In this document: positions 1 through 8,589 of the stretch, one piece after another
How positions within the stretch are numbered: position 1 is the stretch's first letter
Layout: the number at the start of each line of letters is the position of its first letter
Source of the DNA: CBDDGJ01 sp965227805
GTDB lineage: Bacteria > Pseudomonadota > Alphaproteobacteria > RS24
DNA: 64,000 nt
Reading direction: 5' to 3'
Assembly (NCBI GenBank): GCA_965227805.1
Contig: CBDDGJ010000003.1
Location: 1,116,001 to 1,180,000 of the forward strand
Position numbers and translations under genes: made by a program
The notes under the pieces: generated by a model
The model's database searches: none
Seen by the model: only the letters and a program-made list of their open reading frames with translations
Told to the model about the DNA's origin: nothing

Positions 1-25
1 ACGATAATCCATATATTTAGCTCTC

Positions 26-658
26 CTATTTATGGGTATTCAAAACCTGTTCTACATTAGGTAGAATATTTTTCACCATTACTGCAACCCCTTTTTTATT
101 GGGGTGTATGCCGTCATCTAAATTAAGCGCAGGATTTGCGGCAACGCCTTCCAGAAAAAACGGATAAAGAATTACATTATGTTTTTTCGCGAGCGCCGGA
201 TAAATCGGATTAAACGCCGCGCTATAGGCTTCCCCCATATTGGGCGGCGCCAGCATGCCGACAAGCAAAATTTTGATATTTTTCTGTTTAAGCTGTGTCA
301 GCATAAAATCCAGATTTTCCCGCGTAACCGCAGGGGGAACCCCGCGCAAGGCATCATTCGCCCCCAGCTCCAGAATCACCATATCAGCCTGTGCAGGCAC
401 ACTCCATTCAAGCCGCGAGCGCCCGCCGCTTGTGGTATCGCCCGAAACACCGGCATTTACCACATCAACCGCATAGCCCTTTGCCCGTAAAGCCTGTTGT
501 AATTGCGGCACAAAGCCCGCTTGGGGGGGCAAACCATAGCCCGCCATAAGGCTATCGCCCACACCGATAATCATATGTTTTTCCAGAGCAAGGCTTGGGA
601 ATACACCTAATAAGGTAACAAGAAAGAAAAAAATAATTTGTCTCATAAATTTTATCAT
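26..658 (-). CDS. tesA: TesA-like SGNH/GDSL esterase, exported
   Basis: This 210-residue protein is a periplasmic arylesterase/acyl-CoA thioesterase I of the SGNH hydrolase fold. All four SGNH blocks are visible: GDSL near residue 35 with the nucleophilic Ser, a Gly in GVSGDT, Asn in GAND, and the Asp/His pair in DGIHPN near the C-terminus. The N-terminus has a hydrophobic signal peptide ending about residue 25, so it should act in the periplasm. It diverges from an ABC transporter pair of the YbbA/YbbP type, a neighbourhood conserved with tesA in many proteobacteria. The start is the first ATG; an ATG four codons later is equally possible. The in vivo substrate is unknown. Confidence 0.9.
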   Translation of the reverse strand: MIKFMRQIIFFFLVTLLGVFPSLALEKHMIIGVGDSLMAGYGLPPQAGFVPQLQQALRAKGYAVDVVNAGVSGDTTSGGRSRLEWSVPAQADMVILELGANDALRGVPPAVTRENLDFMLTQLKQKNIKILLVGMLAPPNMGEAYSAAFNPIYPALAKKHNVILYPFFLEGVAANPALNLDDGIHPNKKGVAVMVKNILPNVEQVLNTHK

Positions 659-736
659 ATAAAAGAACGGATACTTGTCTAGTATAACGTTATAGGTAAT
701 ATAACACGTCTTATTTTTGAAAAATTATTTATATAT
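659..736. promoter_or_regulatory. Divergent promoter region tesA / ybbA-like
   Basis: This AT-rich 78-bp gap must hold promoters for both divergent units. It contains a perfect 12-bp palindrome, TATAACGTTATA, at 683-694, which could bind a regulator of both directions. No convincing -35/-10 pair could be fixed on either strand. Confidence 0.4.
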
Positions 737-1393
737 ATGATTGAGATAAAAGATTTACACTTAACGCTTCGCGCGCAATCGGGTGATATTGACATATTGC
801 GCGGTATTGACCTTCACATCGCCCAAGGTGAGATTGCCGGGCTTGTAGGCCCTTCGGGTTCGGGAAAATCCAGCTTGCTTATGGTGCTGGCAGGGCTTGA
901 ACGTGCCACAAAAGGGTATATTAAAATGGCCGGGCACGATTATGCGACAATGGATGAAAATGCCCGCGCCTTATTCCGTAGACAGCATATTGGGATTATT
1001 TTTCAATCCTTTCACCTTATTCCGACCATGACGGCGGCAGAAAATACAGCCTTGCCCCTGGAGCTTGCCGGTGCAGGGGATGCACTGGCACATGCGCGGG
1101 ATATTTTGAGCGATGTAGGCCTGGGGGCGCGTTGTGATCATTATCCGCGTCAACTTTCGGGGGGTGAGCAGCAACGCGTGGCGATTGCGCGCGCGCTAAT
1201 TGGCAAGCCGGCTATTTTGCTTGCCGATGAACCAACGGGTAATCTCGATCAAACAACTGGGGCACAAATTATAAAGCTGATTTTGGACATGGCCAAAGCG
1301 CGCGGCACGAGCCTGTTACTCATTACGCATGACAATGCGCTTGCCCAAAAATGCGATCGGGTGCTTACCATGCGTGACGGGAAAATGAGCTAA
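737..1393 (+). CDS. ABC transporter ATP-binding protein, YbbA/LolD family
   Basis: A 218-residue ATPase subunit of a MacB/LolCDE-type exporter. It shows Walker A (GPSGSGKSS, about residues 38-46), the signature LSGGEQQR near 140, Walker B ILLADEPTGNLD with the catalytic Glu, and the switch His in LLITHD. The length is normal for the family. The stop codon overlaps the start of the FtsX-type permease by one base, so the two are translated together and form one transporter. By location opposite tesA this is the YbbA/YbbP system, whose physiological substrate is not established; lipid or lipoprotein-related export is the usual guess. Confidence 0.9.
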   Translation: MIEIKDLHLTLRAQSGDIDILRGIDLHIAQGEIAGLVGPSGSGKSSLLMVLAGLERATKGYIKMAGHDYATMDENARALFRRQHIGIIFQSFHLIPTMTAAENTALPLELAGAGDALAHARDILSDVGLGARCDHYPRQLSGGEQQRVAIARALIGKPAILLADEPTGNLDQTTGAQIIKLILDMAKARGTSLLLITHDNALAQKCDRVLTMRDGKMS

Positions 1394-3903
1394 TGCGGCT
1401 CGCGGCAAAACTTGCCTGGCGTGATTTGCGCGGTGGGTTTCGGGGGTTGCGGATTTTCCTGGCCTGTCTGATTTTGGGGGTAACGATTATTGCCGCCATT
1501 GGCAGCCTTTCGGCCTCGCTTGTGGCGGGGTTGAACGCGCAAGGAAAAAATATTTTGGGCGGGGATATTGATTTCCGTCTGGTTCACCGTAAGGCCACAG
1601 CAGAGGAATATGCGTTTTTACGTGCACAAGGAACGGTATCGCATAGCGCCACCATGCGGGCTATGGCGCGCTTTGCCGAAGACACATCTTTGGTCGAGCT
1701 TAAAATTATTGATGCTGCCTATCCGCTTTATGGCACATTACGCACCACCCCCAATACTGCATTGGCCGATGGGCAAGGCTGGGTGGAACCAATATTGCTG
1801 GAGCAGTTAAATGTAAAAATCGGGGATATAATAGATGTGGGTAACGCGGCTATTCAGCTTGTGGGGCTTATCGAGGAAGAACCGGATAGACTAGCTGGCG
1901 GTTTTGCCGTAGGGCCGCGTTTAATGATCAATCAAACAACGCTTGTGGCAACGAAGTTAGATTTGCCAGGCAGTCTGATTAACCATCATTACCGGATAAA
2001 ATTATCTGAGGGGAATAGCATTGCCTATGTGATGACGCAGGCAAAGGCGCGGTTTCCCCTGGCTGGCTGGCGCATACGTAGCTTTGAAGATGCGTCCCCA
2101 TCGCTTCGTCGTTCTATTGAACGCATTGGCTTATTCCTAACCATGGTGGGCTTAAGCGTGCTGATTATTGGCGGTGTGGGCGTTGGCAATGCCATTCATG
2201 CCTATTTGGCCACCCGGCGCACAGTGATTGCTATTTTCAAATCTTTGGGCATGTCGGAAAGGCTTGTCTTTTTCACGTATGCTTTGCAGATTTTATGGCT
2301 TAGCGGCATAGGCATTTTATGCGGGCTTGCTTTGGGGGCAGGGGTGCTGTGGCCGCTTGATTGGTTTTTTGGGGCGCTTTTGCCTGTGGGCATGGTGAAA
2401 ACGATTTTTCCCATGCCGCTTATTACGGCGGCAGGGTTTGGTTTTTTCACTGCATGTATCTTTTCTTTATGGCCATTGGGTAAATTATATCGGCTTTCTG
2501 CCGCAGATTTATTTCGTGAGCGCATTGGGGAGGTAAAAACCAGTCCGCCTTTTATATATATGATTGCGATTCTCTTCAGCATTGTCGGGCTTATTGCCAT
2601 TGCGGTTATGATTTCCGAAACGATGGAGATTATATTATGGTTTAGCCTCGGCTTGGGCGCAATTTATATGGGGTTACGCGGCGCGGCGTTCGGGGTGAAG
2701 ATGCTGGCGCGGCGGGTGAAAAATGCACCTCCCTTTTTTATCGGTGCGCCCTTATGGCGTTTGGCCTTATCTAATTTTTATCGCCCGGGCAATGCCACAA
2801 ATGCGCTGATATTATCTATGGGGCTTGCCGTAAGCCTGCTTACGGCGATTGCGCTTATCAATGGTAATTTTACCAAAGCCATGCAAAATGAATTTCCTGA
2901 TCAGGCGCCATCTTTTTTCTTTTTGGATATTCAGCCCGACCAGATTGAACAATTTGAAGCCCTTGCGCGGGCGCAAAGCGGGTTTATTGGTTTGCAAAAA
3001 AGTCCCTTATTGCGTGGGGCGATTCTCGCGGTAAATGATATTTCTGCCGAAAATGTGAAAGCCGCGCCCGAAGCCCAATGGGTATTGCGTGGGGATCGTG
3101 GCCTGACATATAGCGCACAGCCGCCCGAAGGCACAAAATTTGTAGCAGGCACATGGTGGCCGGCAGATTATGAAGGCCCGCCGCTTATCTCGCTTGATAT
3201 TGATATTGCGCGCGGGCTTAATATCGGTATAGGTGATAAAATAAGCGTGAATATTCTGGGGCGTCCCCTAACGGGCGAAGTCTATAATTTACGCAAGGTA
3301 AATTGGGCAGAGGGCGGCATCAATTTCGCGATGATATTTTCTCCGCAACCATTGCAATATGCGCCCCATACATTTATGGCAACACTTAGTCTGGATACCG
3401 CGCAGGAAAATGCTTTTCGGCGTGATATTACGGCGGCTTTTCCCAATATAACCACTATTCGGGTAAAAGAAGCCATTACCGATTTTGCTGCTTTGTTAGA
3501 GAATTTTACGCTTGCGGTGCAAATTATCAGCCTGTTTACCATTCTTGCTGGCATATTTGTGTTGGCGGGTGCTTTTGCAAGTGGACGACATGCACGGGCT
3601 TATGATGCGGTGATGATGAAAATTTTGGGGGCACAAAGCGGACAGATTTTGCGCGGGGCTATTTTGGAATATGCGCTAATGGGCTGTGCGGTGGCGCTGA
3701 TTGCGGGTGTGGCGGCATTTGGTTTGGCGTGGGTATTGGTCACACAGCTTATGGAGCTTGCCTGGAGCTTGTCTTTTATCGATAGCTTGGTGATTAGTGT
3801 AACCACACTTACCATAACCATAAGCGGTGCAATTATATGCGGGCTTGCCTTTACCCTTGGTATTTTATATATGCCTGCCGCGCCGGTTTTGCGGCGAAAT
3901 TAG
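1393..3903 (+). CDS. ABC transporter permease, FtsX/MacB-like (YbbP type)
   Basis: An 836-residue inner-membrane permease with the double-FtsX layout. There is an N-terminal transmembrane helix (about residues 15-45), a periplasmic domain, a first block of three helices (about 245-370), further central helices (about 390-430 and 470-490), a second periplasmic domain, and a last block of three helices (about 715-830). This is the YbbP arrangement rather than the four-helix MacB or LolC form. It starts on the last base of the ATPase stop codon, so the pair is co-translated. No partner periplasmic adaptor is encoded here. Confidence 0.88.
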   Translation: MRLAAKLAWRDLRGGFRGLRIFLACLILGVTIIAAIGSLSASLVAGLNAQGKNILGGDIDFRLVHRKATAEEYAFLRAQGTVSHSATMRAMARFAEDTSLVELKIIDAAYPLYGTLRTTPNTALADGQGWVEPILLEQLNVKIGDIIDVGNAAIQLVGLIEEEPDRLAGGFAVGPRLMINQTTLVATKLDLPGSLINHHYRIKLSEGNSIAYVMTQAKARFPLAGWRIRSFEDASPSLRRSIERIGLFLTMVGLSVLIIGGVGVGNAIHAYLATRRTVIAIFKSLGMSERLVFFTYALQILWLSGIGILCGLALGAGVLWPLDWFFGALLPVGMVKTIFPMPLITAAGFGFFTACIFSLWPLGKLYRLSAADLFRERIGEVKTSPPFIYMIAILFSIVGLIAIAVMISETMEIILWFSLGLGAIYMGLRGAAFGVKMLARRVKNAPPFFIGAPLWRLALSNFYRPGNATNALILSMGLAVSLLTAIALINGNFTKAMQNEFPDQAPSFFFLDIQPDQIEQFEALARAQSGFIGLQKSPLLRGAILAVNDISAENVKAAPEAQWVLRGDRGLTYSAQPPEGTKFVAGTWWPADYEGPPLISLDIDIARGLNIGIGDKISVNILGRPLTGEVYNLRKVNWAEGGINFAMIFSPQPLQYAPHTFMATLSLDTAQENAFRRDITAAFPNITTIRVKEAITDFAALLENFTLAVQIISLFTILAGIFVLAGAFASGRHARAYDAVMMKILGAQSGQILRGAILEYALMGCAVALIAGVAAFGLAWVLVTQLMELAWSLSFIDSLVISVTTLTITISGAIICGLAFTLGILYMPAAPVLRRN

Positions 3904-3989
3904 TATAATTTTAAGAAAAAGACTTGAAATTCACATGCAAAATAGAGATATTATAAAGACATCCATGTTTTAACCAGAAAGGGTAAATA
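3904..3989 (+). promoter_or_regulatory. Putative promoter of the BI-1 gene
   Basis: Upstream of 3990 there is CTTGAAA (about 3923) followed by GATATTATAAAG. This reads either as a sigma-70 TTGAAA/TATTAT pair with a long 19-nt spacer or as a heat-shock-like CTTGAAA box. AGAAAGGGT just before the ATG is the ribosome binding site. Confidence 0.35.
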
Positions 3990-4700
3990 ATGTCTGATCA
4001 ATGGTCACAAAATTCAACACTTACACAAGGCGCTGCGCGTGAAATAGATGAGGGTTTGCGTATTTATATGATGAAAGTCTATAATTATATGGGGCTTGGC
4101 TTGCTCATCACAGCGCTTGCCGCCTATGCCGGTGCATCATCGGGCATATATTATGCGATTGCCCAAACACCTTTGGTGTATGTGGTTATGTTTGCGCCAT
4201 TGGGGTTTGTGTTTTTCCTCAATATGCGGCTTCATAAAATGAGTTCATCGGCAGCCCAGCTTACATTTTGGTTGTTTTCCGGCCTTATGGGGTTTTCTTT
4301 ATCTTATGTTTTGCTGGCCTTTACCGGTGAAAGCATTGTCACCACATTTTTAGTCACGGCGGCGGCTTTTGGCAGTCTGAGCCTTTATGGCTATACCACC
4401 AAACGCTCGCTTTCGGGCATGGGGTCTTTCCTATTTATGGGACTTATCGGTATTATTATTGCCATGGTCGTTAATTTGTTCGTGCAAAGCTCGGCCTTGC
4501 ATTTTGCTGTTTCGGTGATTGGCGTGCTGATATTTGCCGGCCTTACGGCTTATGATACACAAAAGATAAAACAAATTTATCTTGCCAGCGATAGCCGCGA
4601 AATTGCCGAGAAAAAGGCACTTATGGGCGCTTTGGCACTTTACCTTGACTTTATCAATATGTTCCTTTTCCTATTGCAGTTTTTGGGCAATCGCGAATAG
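3990..4700 (+). CDS. Bax inhibitor-1 / YccA family membrane protein
   Basis: A 236-residue inner-membrane protein with seven hydrophobic segments from about residue 33 to 232 and a short cytosolic N-terminus. The conserved BI-1 end is visible: a GLTAYDTQKIK-like motif near 190, whose Asp belongs to the pH-sensing site of the family, then a final helix pair with LYLDFINMFLFLLQFLG. Bacterial members are pH-gated calcium leak channels and some interact with the FtsH protease; the role here is inferred only from the family. A ribosome binding site (AAAGGG) supports the start. The gene is monocistronic and ends at a strong shared terminator. Confidence 0.92.
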   Translation: MSDQWSQNSTLTQGAAREIDEGLRIYMMKVYNYMGLGLLITALAAYAGASSGIYYAIAQTPLVYVVMFAPLGFVFFLNMRLHKMSSSAAQLTFWLFSGLMGFSLSYVLLAFTGESIVTTFLVTAAAFGSLSLYGYTTKRSLSGMGSFLFMGLIGIIIAMVVNLFVQSSALHFAVSVIGVLIFAGLTAYDTQKIKQIYLASDSREIAEKKALMGALALYLDFINMFLFLLQFLGNRE

Positions 4701-4718
4701 GATATAATTATTATCCGT

Positions 4719-4755
4719 AAAAAAGGCGGCGATAGGTTTACCTATCGCCGTTTTA
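4719..4755. terminator. Bidirectional intrinsic terminator
   Basis: A perfect 10-bp stem, CGGCGATAGG (4727-4736) with CCTATCGCCG (4741-4750), encloses a TTTA loop. The plus strand continues TTTTAT and the minus strand continues with six T (4719-4724). It serves both the BI-1 gene and the convergent DUF2794 gene, whose stop codon lies inside it. Confidence 0.9.
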
Positions 4756-5121
4756 TGTTGCAAGGTGTAAGCGTCTTTTATCGAAGAATTTTAGTAATTG
4801 TGCTAAGTCCTGCCCGCGCCGGATGATACGTCCCGAAATATGCGTCAGGTGGTAGAGTTCTTGCTTTTTTTGTAGATGCGGCATTTTTTCAATGCGATAT
4901 AATGGCGCTTCATGGCTTTTACGAAATATGGCGAAAACAGCGCGATCATGTGTCGCACTAATGCCGTAATCGCGCCATTCGCCCCTGGCAACAAAACGGC
5001 CATAGATATTAAATAATAGTGTTAATTCCTGGCGTGTCCACATAATCGGCATGGTTTTGATTTTGCTGATCTGTTTTTCGCGTTCAAACGCATTGCCGAT
5101 AAAAATTAGCCGATTGCTCAT
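4753..5121 (-). CDS. DUF2794 family protein
   Basis: A 122-residue conserved protein with no assigned function. The diagnostic parts are LLFNIYGRFVARGEWRDYGI, DRAVFAIFRKSHEAPLYRIEK and the C-terminal RGQDLAQLLKFFDKRRL, which match the DUF2794 family found in alphaproteobacteria. The frame stays open upstream to 5328, but that extension crosses the small-RNA region and lacks family similarity. The ATG at 5121 gives the usual length, so it was chosen. It is transcribed toward the shared terminator and away from the small RNAs. Nothing visible suggests a catalytic site. Confidence 0.8.
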   Translation of the reverse strand: MSNRLIFIGNAFEREKQISKIKTMPIMWTRQELTLLFNIYGRFVARGEWRDYGISATHDRAVFAIFRKSHEAPLYRIEKMPHLQKKQELYHLTHISGRIIRRGQDLAQLLKFFDKRRLHLAT

Positions 5122-5154
5122 ATCCCATGCTGACCCGAAATTCTGGTAAATGCA

Positions 5155-5300
5155 AGCAAAATACCACAAAATTGCCTTATTTAGGTCTTTGGGTTGCCAC
5201 ATTGATAGGTGATTATACAAAGCATACAATAAGACAAAAACGCAGTCCGGTATTTTCCTCCCATTCCTCCTCCCCTTATATCGGACTGCGTTAACCTCCA
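5155..5300 (+). ncRNA. CcsR/cuckoo-like small RNA, copy A
   Basis: A 49-bp block (5155-5203) is followed 36 nt later by a long hairpin with arms AACGCAGTCCG (5239-5249) and CGGACTGCGTT (5282-5292). The loop carries CCTCCC and CCTCCTCCCC (5266-5275), and another CCTCC lies just 3' of the stem. CCUCCUCCC loops define the CcsR or 'cuckoo' RNAs of alphaproteobacteria, which occur in tandem and are stress-induced. The 49-bp block is repeated upstream of copy B with four mismatches, so both copies come from a duplication. No U-tract follows this stem, so copy A may be the 5' part of one transcript ending after copy B. Confidence 0.65.
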
Positions 5301-5315
5301 AAAAACTTTTATTCC

Positions 5316-5452
5316 AGCAAAATATCACAAAATCGCCTTATTTCGGTCTTTGCGTTGCCACATTCTTATACAAGATTATATATGGCTCAATTATGAGACA
5401 TGTAGCCCGGCTCCTATCATTCCTCCTCCCCTAAGGCCGGGCTACTTTTTTT
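5316..5452 (+). ncRNA. CcsR/cuckoo-like small RNA, copy B, with terminator
   Basis: The second unit has the same layout as copy A: the 49-bp block at 5316-5364 (45 of 49 bases identical), then 38 nt later a hairpin. Its arms are GTAGCCCGGC (5402-5411) and GCCGGGCTAC (5436-5445), and its loop holds CCTCCTCCCC (5422-5431). Seven T follow (5446-5452), so this hairpin is also an intrinsic terminator and fixes transcription on the plus strand. TTGCCA inside the block followed 16 nt later by TATATA could be a promoter. Known CcsR RNAs are processed from a transcript with a DUF1127 gene; no such gene is seen here. Confidence 0.7.
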
Positions 5453-5608
5453 GCGCTACACGAATTGTAAGCAAAACGCGCTGTTTTCCTTTCTGTTACG
5501 GTAAAAGTAAACGAACGGGAAATCTCATCCCCGCCTTATATCACGCGATTGTTTAACCGGCTTAATACGGGCACGCGCCCATTACATACAGCCCTTACCT
5601 AGCTTAAC
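5453..5608. other. Gap between small RNAs and sdhB
   Basis: No gene or convincing terminator was found in this stretch beyond the small-RNA terminator at its left edge. A short plus-strand reading frame covering 5350-5556 overlaps the RNA hairpin and has no protein-like features. Confidence 0.4.
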
Positions 5609-6388
5609 CTATAAGGCGCGGCGCACCATCATGGATTTAATCTCGCCAATCGCTTTGGCTGGCGACAAGCCCTTGGGGCACGCCTTGGCACAATTCATAA
5701 TTGTGTGGCAGCGATAAAGCCGGAACGGATCTTCCAAATCATCCAAACGATCGCCCGTTGCTTCATCACGGCTATCGGCAAGCCAGCGATAGGCTTGCAA
5801 TAAAACAGCCGGCCCTAGATATTTTTCCGAATTCCACCAATAGCTTGGGCAAGAGGTAGAACAACAGGCACATAAAATACATTCATAAAGCCCATCTAGT
5901 TCCGCGCGGTCTTCGCGCGATTGCCGCCACTCATTTTGCGGTTGCGGCGTGGTGGTTTTCAGCCATGGTTCAATAGAGGCATATTGGGCATAAAGCAGGC
6001 TTAAATCCGGCACCAAATCTTTAATCACCGGCATATGGGGCAGAGGATAAATCGTAATCGTGCCACGCATGTCATCCATCCCTTTGGTGCACGCCAATGT
6101 ATTTTGCCCGTTAATATTCATGGCGCAAGAGCCGCATATGCCCTCGCGACAAGACCGCCTAAAGGTAAGCGTCGGGTCAATTTCATTTTTAATTTTTATC
6201 AGCGCATCAAGCACCATAGGCCCGCACGCATCGGCATCAATTTCATAGCTATCAAGGCGTGGATTTTCCTTATCATCCGGGTTCATACGATAAATTTTTA
6301 AGTGGCGCGGGCGTTTCGCATCGCCTTGCGGCTTATGCGTCTTACCCTGCCGGACTTTCGAATTTTTAGGTAGTGTAATTTCAACCAT
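5609..6388 (-). CDS. sdhB: Succinate dehydrogenase iron-sulfur subunit
   Basis: A 259-residue subunit that passes electrons from SdhA flavin to ubiquinone. The [2Fe-2S] ligands are in CREGICGSC with the later Cys in NTLAC (about residues 79-104). The [4Fe-4S] and [3Fe-4S] ligands are in CILCACCSTSC (about 170-180) and CHTIMNCAKACPKG (about 227-240). The length is normal. It is the last gene of sdhCDAB and starts 11 bp after the sdhA stop. It works at the cytosolic face of the inner membrane in the TCA cycle and respiration. Confidence 0.97.
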   Translation of the reverse strand: MVEITLPKNSKVRQGKTHKPQGDAKRPRHLKIYRMNPDDKENPRLDSYEIDADACGPMVLDALIKIKNEIDPTLTFRRSCREGICGSCAMNINGQNTLACTKGMDDMRGTITIYPLPHMPVIKDLVPDLSLLYAQYASIEPWLKTTTPQPQNEWRQSREDRAELDGLYECILCACCSTSCPSYWWNSEKYLGPAVLLQAYRWLADSRDEATGDRLDDLEDPFRLYRCHTIMNCAKACPKGLSPAKAIGEIKSMMVRRAL

Positions 6389-6399
6389 AATCTGCCCCC

Positions 6400-8184
6400 T
6401 TAATAAACCCGCGCTTTGGGTTTGATATAATCGACTTCATCGCTAAGCGTATAATCATGCACTGCACGATAGGATAACTTTGCCTTACCCGTTTCATCCA
6501 CATGCGCGAGTGTATGCTTCATCCATTTTTTATCATTGCGCTCGGGATAGTCTTCGCGCGCATGACCGCCACGACTTTCTTTTCGTGCAAACGCGCCTTC
6601 CACCGTGGCGATGGCCTGCACTACGAGATTATCAAATTCCAAAGTCTCAATAAGGTCGGAATTCCAAATCAGTGAGCGGTCGGAAACCTGAATATTATCG
6701 CGCGCCGCAGCGACATCTTGCATACGCACACAGCCTTCTTTTAGCACATCACCGGTGCGGAATACGGCACAATTTTCCTGCATGGCGCGTTGCATGGTGA
6801 GGCGCAATTCTGCCGTAGGCGTGCCCCCATCAGCAGTGCGGAAACGCTCAAGCCGCGCCACAGCCTGTTCACCTGCCTGTGCAGGTAAAGCCGGCAAAGC
6901 ACCGCCCGGCTTAACCAATTCGGCAGCACGTATTGCCGCTGCACGCCCGAACACCACCAAATCAATTAAAGAGTTCGAGCCCAAACGATTTGCCCCATGC
7001 ACCGAAACACATGCCGCCTCGCCAATGGCCATAAGCCCGGGCACAATACGGTCGGGCTGGCGTGAGGTGGGGTTTAACACTTCGCCATGATAATTGGTCG
7101 GAATACCCCCCATATTATAATGCACCGTCGGCAGCACGGGTATGGGGTCTTTGGTCACATCAACACCAGCGAAAATCTGTGCGCTTTCCGAAATACCCGG
7201 CAGACGTTCCGCTAAAATTTGCGGATCGATATGGTCGAGATGCAGATAAATATGATCTTTCTGTGGCCCCACGCCACGCCCTTCGCGAATTTCAATCGTC
7301 ATAGAGCGCGATACCACATCACGCGAGGCAAGGTCTTTAGCCGAAGGCGCATAGCGTTCCATAAAGCGTTCACCTTCAGAATTTATCAAAATACCGCCCT
7401 CGCCACGTGAGCCTTCTGTAATCAGACACCCGGCACCATAAATGCCGGTGGGGTGGAATTGCACAAATTCCATATCCTGCAAAGGCAGGCCAGCCCGCAA
7501 CACCATCGCCGACCCATCGCCTGTGCAGGTATGCGCCGACGTTGCCGAAAAATAAGCGCGCCCATAACCACCCGTTGCCAATATGGTTTGATGCGCCCGA
7601 AAGCGATGCAATGTGCCATCTTCCATACATAAAGCGATAACGCCGATACAGGCATCACCATCCATAATTAAATCAAGCGCAAAATATTCGATAAAAAATT
7701 CAGTTTCATAGCGCAAGGATTGCCCATAAAGCGTGTGCAATATCGCATGCCCCGTCCGGTCAGCCGCAGCACAGGTGCGTTGCGCGATGCCTTCGCCAAA
7801 ATTGGTGGTCATGCCGCCAAAGGGGCGCTGATAGATTTTCCCTGCTTCGGTGCGCGAAAAGGGCACACCAAAATGCTCCAGCTCATAAACAGCTGCGGGG
7901 GCATTGCGACATAAATATTCAATCGCATCCTGGTCTCCCAGCCAATCCGACCCCTTGACCGTATCATACATATGCCAGCGCCAATCATCATCACCCATAT
8001 TGCCCAAGGCAGCAGAAATACCGCCTTGCGCCGCAACGGTATGGCTACGTGTGGGAAATACTTTGGAAATACAAGCTGTCTTTAAGCCGCGTTCGGCACA
8101 GCCCAAAGCCGCCCGCAGACCCGACCCGCCAGCACCAACCACAATGACATCAAAATCATGGTCAATAAATTCATATGTGCTCAT
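6400..8184 (-). CDS. sdhA: Succinate dehydrogenase flavoprotein subunit
   Basis: A 594-residue catalytic subunit that oxidises succinate to fumarate. The N-terminal dinucleotide motif VVGAGGSGLRAA (about residues 15-26) binds FAD, and RSHTVAAQGG contains His48, the residue that covalently carries FAD in this family. Substrate-binding motifs HPTGIYGAG and the catalytic Arg region MERYAP are present. The length matches family members. It lies between sdhD (18 bp gap) and sdhB (11 bp gap) in the standard sdhCDAB order, which indicates one transcript. Confidence 0.97.
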   Translation of the reverse strand: MSTYEFIDHDFDVIVVGAGGSGLRAALGCAERGLKTACISKVFPTRSHTVAAQGGISAALGNMGDDDWRWHMYDTVKGSDWLGDQDAIEYLCRNAPAAVYELEHFGVPFSRTEAGKIYQRPFGGMTTNFGEGIAQRTCAAADRTGHAILHTLYGQSLRYETEFFIEYFALDLIMDGDACIGVIALCMEDGTLHRFRAHQTILATGGYGRAYFSATSAHTCTGDGSAMVLRAGLPLQDMEFVQFHPTGIYGAGCLITEGSRGEGGILINSEGERFMERYAPSAKDLASRDVVSRSMTIEIREGRGVGPQKDHIYLHLDHIDPQILAERLPGISESAQIFAGVDVTKDPIPVLPTVHYNMGGIPTNYHGEVLNPTSRQPDRIVPGLMAIGEAACVSVHGANRLGSNSLIDLVVFGRAAAIRAAELVKPGGALPALPAQAGEQAVARLERFRTADGGTPTAELRLTMQRAMQENCAVFRTGDVLKEGCVRMQDVAAARDNIQVSDRSLIWNSDLIETLEFDNLVVQAIATVEGAFARKESRGGHAREDYPERNDKKWMKHTLAHVDETGKAKLSYRAVHDYTLSDEVDYIKPKARVY

Positions 8185-8202
8185 ACTCGTCTTCCTTCCC
8201 CT

Positions 8203-8589
8203 TTAGGCTGTAAATATAATGCGTAACAGGTTAAGCACACAAAATGCACCCATAATTGCCGTGAAAAAATTATTCATAATAAGCAGGAAAATTTTTAACC
8301 CCGTGCTATGCACATAATCCTCTATCACCATTTGCGCGCCCAAACGCATATGCCAGAACATATTTATTATCAGCAAAACAAAAATTGTGCCCACCCAGGG
8401 CTTGGCCAGAAAATCGCTCAGCTGGTCATAATCGGCACCCACCATATAAACAAGTGTAAAGACGAGAAACCCCATGAGCGGAATATTGGCAATCGCCGTA
8501 ATGCGTTGCTGCCAAAAGTGAGACGTGCCGCTTTTGGCCGCGCCCAGTCCGCGCACCCGGGCTAAATCGGTTTGCATATCTTTGCTCAT
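8203..8589 (-). CDS. sdhD: Succinate dehydrogenase membrane anchor SdhD
   Basis: A 128-residue small anchor with three transmembrane helices (about residues 31-53, 64-83 and 102-125). The HFWQQRITAIANIPL stretch before helix one and the HMRLGAQMVIEDYVH segment, with a heme-ligand-type His, are typical of alphaproteobacterial SdhD. It overlaps the end of sdhC by 4 bp (ATGA), so the two anchors are translationally coupled. Together with SdhC it forms the heme b and ubiquinone site. Confidence 0.92.
   Translation of the reverse strand: MSKDMQTDLARVRGLGAAKSGTSHFWQQRITAIANIPLMGFLVFTLVYMVGADYDQLSDFLAKPWVGTIFVLLIINMFWHMRLGAQMVIEDYVHSTGLKIFLLIMNNFFTAIMGAFCVLNLLRIIFTA

Noticed and set aside
5122..5328. 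Longer N-terminus for the DUF2794 protein
   Set aside because: The extension would translate the 49-bp block and part of the small-RNA hairpin and lacks family similarity.
5350..5556. A plus-strand 68-codon frame across small-RNA copy B
   Set aside because: It runs through the terminator hairpin, so it is a by-product of the RNA sequence. It also does not resemble a DUF1127 protein.
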